From NCBI GenBank assembly GCA_947044405.1, contig CAMRHE010000353.1, positions 682,001 to 746,000 of the forward strand: a stretch of DNA of 64,000 nucleotides, read 5' to 3'. This DNA comes from Leptodactylus fallax. Taxonomy: Eukaryota; Chordata; Amphibia; Anura; Leptodactylidae. The stretch's first letter is position 1; every line of letters begins with the position of its first letter. A model generated the notes under the pieces. The model was given only the letters and a program-made list of their open reading frames with translations. It was not told the DNA's origin and searched no databases. Shown piece by piece: positions 57,329 to 64,000 of the stretch. A program made the position numbers and the translations under genes.

Positions 57329-57875
57329 AATACATTAGTATTGCAGTGAATAGTATGAGTGTTCAGACCCCTAGGGTTCAAAGTCCAGGGGGGTCTGAAC
57401 ATAAAAGTAAAAGAAAAGAAAAAAAATTAAAAAAGAAACAAAACAAAAAAAAAAGGTCAAATAACCCATATTTCCCTAGATCACATATAAAAAAAAAAAA
57501 AAAAAAAAAAGTAAACAAGCAATTTAGGCATCCCCGTGCTTTATATTAAAATATAAAAATAATATAAAAATATTTATCCAATACAGTGAACGGCGTCGCG
57601 GGGTACAAAAAAAAGCCAAAATACGATGATTTTCAACACTTTGCCTCCTAACAATAATTGAATAAAAAGTGATCAAACCATCAGACCTTCCCCAAATAGT
57701 ATCAATACAAACGTCATCTTGCCCCACATAAAAAGACACCATACACAGCTCCATAATTGCAAATATGAAAAATTTACAGGTGTCCTAAAATGGCAACACC
57801 AACATTTATTTATATTTTGCAGTTTTTCAGTTTTAAAAAGGTATCAAAATATTACAAATCTCTTATCTCTTAAAT

Positions 57876-59093
57876 GACCTGCATTAGGTAATACAAGCCT
57901 GCAAGTCTTTCACTAATATTCCAACTGTCATACACACGGTCACATGTCCCTTATCAGCCAATAGAAGATCGCAGGCGCTTAGTCTCCTCAGGCACACAGG
58001 TTTACAGCAGTTTCCGTAGAAACCAAGCTATTTATGACCAGTGTGAGTCAATAGCTGTTCGCAGGTCCTTAAATATTCAGTCGTATGACGTGTATCAGCC
58101 AATATAAATTCACATTTCATTTACTAGGTTTCCCTAACAACACAGCCATAAATAGACTGTACCTATACTGGACTCAGTGGCTTAACTAGGAATGGCTGGG
58201 CCCAAAGGTAAATATTTGACATGCCCCCCCCCCCCCGCACAAACTGCATTCCTGCACACAGTATTATGCCCCATAGTGGCCCCTTCATATAGTATTAGGC
58301 GCACTCCCCGCTACCTCTTCAATGGTGGACCAGACGTCATGCTAGCCAGGCATGCGTCCAACTCATAATGACGTCGGGCTGGCCCACCGACGTCTGGGAC
58401 GTCACCAAGGAGACTCGAAGCCTGCTGGAGCGCAGGAGAGGTAAGTAACAGTGTTTTTTATGTTCCCTCACCTCCTCTGGGCCTCCGATCATTATACTCT
58501 GGGGTCTGAAAACTCTCAGCAGACCCAAGCCCGTCTCCAATCTGACAAGGCATTGTCAGCCACATGCACACAGCTGCACTCCATGTTTCCATAACAACCC
58601 AGCCATTTTTCTTCACTGCTGTAGGTCAGCTTTAAAGGGGCAGGGCACTGTGGATGACACTGTTACACAAGGTCACATACACACAGCTTTACTCCAGGTT
58701 TTCCATAACAACCAATCGCAGATTTTTCACTGATATCCAAACTGAGATACATATGATCACACGATGCTTATGGACCAATGGAAAATCGCAGGTTCTTCAG
58801 TCTTGACATACACACAGCTTTACACCAGGTTTCCATAGCAACCAAGCTATTTATGACCTGTATGAGTCAATAGCTATTCGCAGGTCCTTAAATATTCAGT
58901 CATATGATATGCATCAGCCAATATAAGTTCACATTTCATTTACCAGGTTTCCATAATAACACAGCCATAAATAGACTGTACCTATACTGGACTGCCATAC
59001 CGGATGTCAAGTGCAAAACTGCCCAATTCTTATGGGGCTACTACACAAACAAAAAATGAAATATACCCATGCGAAGCCGGGTCCTTCTGCTAG
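57876..59093 (+). mobile_element. Helitron, 5'-truncated, upstream member of a tandem pair
   Basis: 3' end: ATACCCATGCGAAGCCGGGT, then CTTCTGCTAG (CTAG at 59090-59093) and T. Interior blocks match the Helitron at 3552-6480 in opposite orientation (GGTTTCCATAACAACCCAGC, GTCAGCTTTAAAGGGGCAGG). The usual 5' start (GTTTGTCTG.. ACGACCAAAC) is missing at its left. A truncated hAT element is inside. Confidence 0.75.
58175..58514. mobile_element. Truncated copy of the hAT-type element at 5290
   Basis: Starts CAGTGGCTTAACTAGGAATG after actggact, the same target as in the 5290 copy (complementary orientation). It follows that element to CATTATACTCTGGGGTCTGA and then jumps at about 58514 to Helitron sequence CTCTCAGCAGACCCAAGC. 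The second terminal repeat and some Helitron sequence are missing. Confidence 0.7.
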
Positions 59094-61231
59094 TAAAATA
59101 AAAATAAAAATTAGTTTGTCTGTTCTTTATGCACGACCAAACGACTGGATCGTTCTTCACCAAATTTGGCCCACAGGTACATCAGGTGTCCGGGAAGGTT
59201 TTAGACCAGCTCTCTAGGACGTACCATTCCTGAGATACAGTATTCCCAAAAAATGGCCTGCATTAGCCAATAGCAGCCTGCAAGTCTTTCACTCATATTC
59301 CAACTGCCATACACACGGTTACATGTCCCTTATCAGCCAATAGAAGGTCGCAGGCGCTTATTCCCCACATACACACAGTTTTACTCCAGGTTTCCAAAAC
59401 AACCCAGCCATTTTTCTTCACTGCTGTAGATCAGCTTTAACCCCTTAATGACCTGACCATTTTTTGTTTTTGCATTTTCGTTTTTCCCTCCCCACATTCC
59501 AAGAGCCATAACTTTTTCATTTTTCAGTTCACAGAGTCACATGATGGCTTATTGTTTGCAAAACAAATTGTTCTTTGTAATGTCACTATTCAGTATGCTG
59601 TGCAATGTACTGGGAAGCTGGAAAAAAATTCAGAATGAGGTGCAATTGTAGAAAAACTGCATTTGCACCAAATTCATATGGGTATAATTTTTACAGCATT
59701 CACTATGTGGTAAAAATGACATGTTACCTGTATTCTGTGGGTGAGTACGAACACGGTGATACCAAATTTATTTAGTATTTGTAATGTTTTGATACCTTTT
59801 AAAAAATTAAAAACTTTGCTAAATAGAAAAAAAAATTTGCATCGCCATATTGTGTCACCTGTAACTTTTTCATATTTACATGTATGAAGCTGGGTAAGGC
59901 GTCTTTTTATGCGGGACATGACGTTTTTATTGATACCATTTGGGGAAAGATCTGATGGTTTGATCACTTTTTATTCAATATTTTATAGGAGACAAAGTGT
60001 TGAAAAAAACGCTATTTGGCCATTTTGATTTTTTTTCCCCGCTACGCCGTTCACCGTATGGGATAAATATTTTAATATTTTAATAGTTCGGGCATTTTGG
60101 AGCGCGGGGATACCTAATGTGTTTGTTTACTTTTGTTTATTTACTTTTATATCTGATCTAAGGAAAAGGGGGTGATTTGAACTTTTGTGTTTTTTTTAAT
60201 TTTTACATACTTTTAAAAACTTTTTTTTTTATACTTTTACTTGTGTGATCAGAGTCCCTAGGGACCTTGAAACCTAGGGAGTCTGATCGATCATACTATT
60301 CACTGCGATACTACTGTATCGCAGTGAATAGCAAATGCCTTCACTGCTATTAGACGATGCCTCTGGCATCGTGTAATAGCTATACTGTAATGACAGGCCT
60401 GGGAGCTTTCAATAGGCTCCCGGCTGTCATGGCAACCAAGCGCCGCCCTCCGATGACGTTCTGGAGGGCGGCGATCAAGTAAAAATGGCGGCGCCCTTGG
60501 CGGCTCTGCAATTTAGATGTCGCGGTCGCGTTTCACCGCGGCATCTAAAGGGTTAACAGCCGCGATCGGTGCAGGCACCGATCGCTGCTGTTAGCTGCGG
60601 GTCCTGGCTGTATTATACAGCCGGCACCCGCGGTGTATGGAGAGTGCTCAGCTCCTGAGCGCTCTCCATACACCGTCATGCGACTCAGGACGTACTATTA
60701 CGCCCTGGGTCGTTAAGGGGTTAAAGGGGCAGGGTGCTGTGAATGACACTGTTACACAAGGTCACATACACACAGCTTTACTCCAGGTTTCCATAACCAC
60801 CACTCACAGGTTTTTCACTGATATCCAAACTGAGATACACATGAGCACATGACGCTTATGGACCAATGGAAATGCAAAGGTTCTTCAGACTTGACATACA
60901 CACAGCTTTACACCAGCTTTTTACAGCAACCAAGCTATTTATGACCTGTATTAGTAAATAGCAGTTCGCAGGTCCTTATATAGTCGTGTGACGTGTATCA
61001 GCCAATAAAACTTCACATTTAATTTACCAGGTTTCCATAACACCACATCTATAAATAGACTGTACCTATACTGGACTGCAATACAGGATGTCAGCATTCT
61101 TATAAATTGAAATGTATTTAAACTACACACAAATGACATACAAAATAGACCAGTGCCAATCCTTATGGGGCCACTACACAAACAAAAAACGAAATATACA
61201 GTACCCGTGCGAAGCCGGGTCCTCCTGCTAG
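59094..61231 (+). mobile_element. Helitron, downstream member of a tandem pair
   Basis: Begins right after the CTAG of the previous copy with an AT-rich leader, then TTAGTTTGTCTGTTCTTTAT and GCACGACCAAACGACTGG. It ends ACCCGTGCGAAGCCGGGT and CTCCTGCTAG (CTAG 61228-61231) with T after. No protein-coding content. A TTAA MITE (59439-60724) is inserted. It retains the empty sites for the hAT insertion found in the other two Helitron copies. Confidence 0.8.
59439..60724. mobile_element. TTAA-flanked (piggyBac-type) MITE in Helitron
   Basis: TTAACCCCTTAATGACCTGA at the left and CCTGGGTCGTTAAGGGGTTAA at the right; TTAA 59439-59442 and 60721-60724. The intact site GTCAGCTTTAAAGGGGCAGG is present at about 58626-58645 in the neighbouring Helitron. 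Contains the TATTCACTGCGATACTACTG palindrome near 60298-60330 and a CGGCACCCGCGGTGTATGGA hairpin near 60620-60672. Confidence 0.78.
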
Positions 61232-62587
61232 TACTATATAAATTTGGTGTCGCCGTGATCGCACTGACCCGCAGAATACAAGTAACATGTCATTTTTACC
61301 ATACAGTGAATGCCGTAAAAATTAAATCCATATGAAATTGGCACAAATGTGTTTTTTTCCAATTCCATCTCATTCTAAATTTTTTTCCAGCTTCCCAGTA
61401 CATTGTACAGGATATTGAATTGTTCCAAAGTACAATTTGTCCCACAAACAATAAACCATCATGTGACTGTGGACTGAAAAAAAAAATGAAATTATGGCTC
61501 TTGGAAGGTGGGGAGAAAAAAATAGATACACAAAAAAGGAGTTAATGTTGCTTTAAAATGTAATTTTTACTTAGAAAAATGAATATAAATTTCTATTTGT
61601 TGCTAGAAGTGAAACCCAAGCGGAACATTATATACACCACACCTCCATATGCATAGGTCATACATGTCACTTAGGCTTATACCTACAGTACTATGTAAAG
61701 GTTTTAGGCAGGAAAATACTGCAAAGTAAGAATGCTTTCAAAAACAGAAGTAATAGTTTTCATAGTTTTAATTTTTGTCAATGAATCTAATGCGAATTGA
61801 ATAATAAAACAGTAAGTCAAAATGGTCAATATTTGATGTGACCAACCTTTGGAGTGATAATATGACCCCCACAGAGCCCTGATCTCATCATTACAAGTCT
61901 GTGTGGCCTGCAATAGACGTGCTGATATTTTGCAATGCATTAGCATTTTAATGCATTGCATTAGTGATCAGACCCCCTGGGGTTCAAGACCCCTAGCGAG
62001 AAAAAAAAAAAAAATTCTAATTCATATCACCCCTCTTTCCCTAGAACACACATACAAGTACTTGTATACTGTGAAACACATGCATATTAGGTATCCCTGT
62101 GTCCAATACCATCCGGTCTACAAGTCTATAAAAATATTTTTCCCCTATGGTGAAAGCCGAAGTGGGAAAATAGAAATCAATAATGCCAAACCTCTGTTTT
62201 TTTGCTGTTTAGCCTCTAATAAAAATTTGGATAAAAAGCGATCAAAGCAATAGACATTCCCCAAAATAATATAACTAAAAAGTATACCTGCCCCGCAAAA
62301 AAAAAAAAACGCCCTATGCATCCCCATACAAAAAAATATAAATAAGATACCCAGGGCAGTTAGACAGGGCAAAAGACAGAACAGCTGAATTATCACTCCA
62401 AAAAACCTGTAAGTTTCTAATTATAATTGTCCCACCATGTTCACTGCATGTCTTTTTATTTTATTTGCTGCTTTTTTACAAACTTACTGCCCATTCCCAC
62501 CTCCTGTTACTTCTATCCACATCAGTCCGTCTCTCCTTCCCTCACTTATGTGCAGCTCCCTTTCTCTGCTCACCTTCCTCAACCACC
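61232..62587. repeat. Fragments of TTAA-type MITEs and unassigned DNA
   Basis: 61236-61548 is the complement of the 59470-59900 part of the MITE (CATTTTTACCATACAGTGAA, CTTCCCAGTACATTGTACA). 61905-62400 shares AATGCATTGCATTAGTGATC, AGACCCCCTGGGGTTCAAGA and the later A-rich part with the same family. 61560-61900 and 62400-62587 show nothing I recognise. Confidence 0.5.
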
Positions 62588-62840
62588 TTAAAGGGATTCT
62601 ATCATTAAAAAAGGTTTTTAAACTAAAAGCACGTAGGAATAGCCTTTATTTGAAGGTCAGCACCGCCGTTTTTGAATTTTTTTTTCTTTTCTTCATTATG
62701 CTAATTGTGCTCAGAAACCAAAGGGGGCACAGGAAGAGAAGACAGAGGCGGAGCTGGAAGCTATGACGACCCTGTGCTCTTAGCACAGGGGAAACGCACC
62801 CTGTGCTTTCTGAACACAATTAGCATAATGAAGTGTAAAG
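62588..62840. mobile_element. Fold-back MITE (TTAAAGGGATT type)
   Basis: Begins TTAAAGGGATTCTATCATTA; inner inverted blocks CTTCATTATGCTAATTGTG (62692-62710) and ACACAATTAGCATAATGAAG (62814-62833). The right TTAA end is not visible. Confidence 0.5.
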
Positions 62841-62859
62841 GGAAGTGCTTACCACAAAC

Positions 62860-62862
<3 letters not shown>

Positions 62863-62908
<46 letters not shown>
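62863..62908. repeat. (TA)n microsatellite
   Basis: About 22 uninterrupted TA units. Confidence 0.95.
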
Positions 62909-62912
<4 letters not shown>

Positions 62913-63009
62913 CATTCCATTCAGAACTCCTGAGAGAGCTATTGTCTGCAGGCTACAAAACCTGTTTTCTAACAGACATCCCGCATGGGCCAGGAAGGCT
63001 TTTGTTTAA

Positions 63010-63442
63010 CATAATGAGATGCTAATGAGACCACCATAGTGATGTTAATCAGACCCAGAGATAAGCCACTGAACAAGGAGTCAGATGGGGGAGGTAGGTC
63101 ATTACCCCTAGGCCACGGATCAATTTTAAGTGTTAGAGCGCCATCCCAAGGCTCATAAGAAGTATTGCATCTAAACTTATATTACAATACCAAGAGCCTG
63201 ATTGGAGTGACAACATCTAGGTGGGCGGAGTTGTGGGCCATATATATAATGGGCCAAAAGCCCTCTCTCTCTCTCTTCATCCTCTCTGTTCACCAGCCGC
63301 CTCTCTCTCTTCACCACCAGCCCTTGGGAGATGGATTGACCAGCTTCACCTAGACAAGCTCCATATATCACCAGAGCATGCATAATAAGGCTTAAGTATA
63401 ACTTTCTCTCTCTATCCATCTCTCCGCCCATCATCCATCTAT

Positions 63443-63504
<62 letters not shown>

Positions 63505-63870
63505 CATTTATCTATCAGTCACCCTCTATTAATCTGTATTACTACTGCTGTGTTCCTTACAGAAAGGGTCAGTTAGTAAATTGTCCAGGGGTTGTATGTG
63601 TGTGTGTATGTAGCGATATCTGTAGGTTTTTAATTGGGTTCTGTACTTATTGTATTGCACTGTGTTAATACTGTTTTGTATTATTCTATAACCTAGTTCT
63701 ATCATATTAATAATAAACGTATTTTATGATTAATATTGTGGGGTAAATTATCGTACATGCAAACCAGTCAAGGAAACAGATAAGTAGATATACCTAAGGA
63801 GAAAGGAGGGAAATTGGTGAATAGTAATTATTAATATCCACTATTTATTGTTAATATCATCTCCTTAACA
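63010..63870 (+). repeat. Probable LTR of a retroelement
   Basis: Has the parts of an LTR in order: GC-box-like GGGCGGAG followed by TATATATAAT (63241-63250), a CT-rich R/U5-like region (63268-63345), AATAAA (63712-63717), and an end CTTAACA at 63870 followed after three bases by TGGCGAGCC, like a tRNA primer-binding site (63874). The 5' limit near 63010 is a guess and no second LTR is in view. The internal region would start at 63871 and continue past the window. Confidence 0.45.
63443..63504. repeat. (TCTA)n microsatellite
   Basis: About 15 tetranucleotide units, lying in the putative LTR downstream of the CT-rich region. Confidence 0.95.
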
Positions 63871-64000
63871 TAATGGCGAGCCGGCCCATACTGTTTTAAT
63901 ATTTTTGCGTGTTGTCTTCTGGCAAAACTGTGTTATACCGTGAACTATCAAGTGGAGGGGCGTGGACAGGTAACATTGGTACACAGTGAAGTGTTGCGTT

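Larger units (their letters stand above)
55671..57875. mobile_element. TTAA-type MITE relative carrying a hAT element
   Basis: Starts TTTAACCCTTTCACTGGACA and shares inner blocks with 59439-60724 and 3738-4808 (TTCACTGCAATAC palindrome, AGACCCCTAGGGTTCAA, GACACCATACACAGCTCCAT). The right end seems lost where Helitron sequence begins (about 57875). The hAT element 56095-57328 is inserted in it. 57340-57870 is A-rich with a 20-base A run at 57488-57510. Confidence 0.5.

Overview
The window looks like vertebrate, most likely anuran (frog), genomic DNA. The host-gene evidence is two short exons on the minus strand that together encode a stretch of the linker domain of STAT1, the interferon-signalling transcription factor: 54924-54976 and 13680-13774. 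Both have good splice sites and compatible phases. The 41,149 bp between them is a single STAT1 intron. No other host exon is recognised, so the neighbouring exons should lie beyond the window edges. The frog assignment is an inference. It rests on the mix of transposable elements (L1/Tx1-type LINEs, an L2-like LINE, a Rex1-like LINE, Penelope-like elements with hammerhead-like motifs, Tc1 elements, Helitrons, many TTAA and hAT-type MITEs), which resembles what I know of frog genomes.

Layout. 1-2560: 5' part of a minus-strand L1-type LINE running off the left edge. 3552-6480: minus-strand Helitron carrying a TTAA MITE and a hAT-type element. 6783-8352: Tc1-like element whose transposase spacing fits DD37E. 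8485-9030: MITE. 9874-13496: Tc1 element split by a Rex1-like LINE. 13680-13774: STAT1 exon. 14395-15290: Penelope-type remnant. 15295-16934: Tc1 element. 18293-27965: hAT-type element swollen to 9.7 kb by about 9.2 kb of a 29-bp minisatellite. 28855-31875: L1 ORF2 remnant interrupted by a composite insertion. 32152-33305: abutting TTAA MITEs. 33440-45400: a Penelope-like element (reverse transcriptase plus GIY-YIG endonuclease) split first by a gag-only LTR retrotransposon (33837-38152) and then by an almost full-length L2-like LINE (39847-43824). 48283-52558: large palindrome made of two inverted copies of an internally deleted Penelope-like element. 53065-54475: Tc1 copy that degrades into homopolymer runs, best explained as bad assembly. 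54924-54976: STAT1 exon. 55671-61231: nested MITEs, a hAT element and two head-to-tail Helitrons. 63010-64000: probable LTR and start of an LTR element entering from the right.

No gene cooperation or operon logic applies; almost everything except the two exons is mobile or repetitive DNA in various stages of decay. The most informative points are the STAT1 anchor, the palindrome inside an interferon-pathway intron, a 2A-like (NPGP) motif at the front of the L2-like LINE, hammerhead-ribozyme cores in Penelope-type sequence, target-site duplications confirmed by empty copies inside the same window, and the recognisable assembly artefact.
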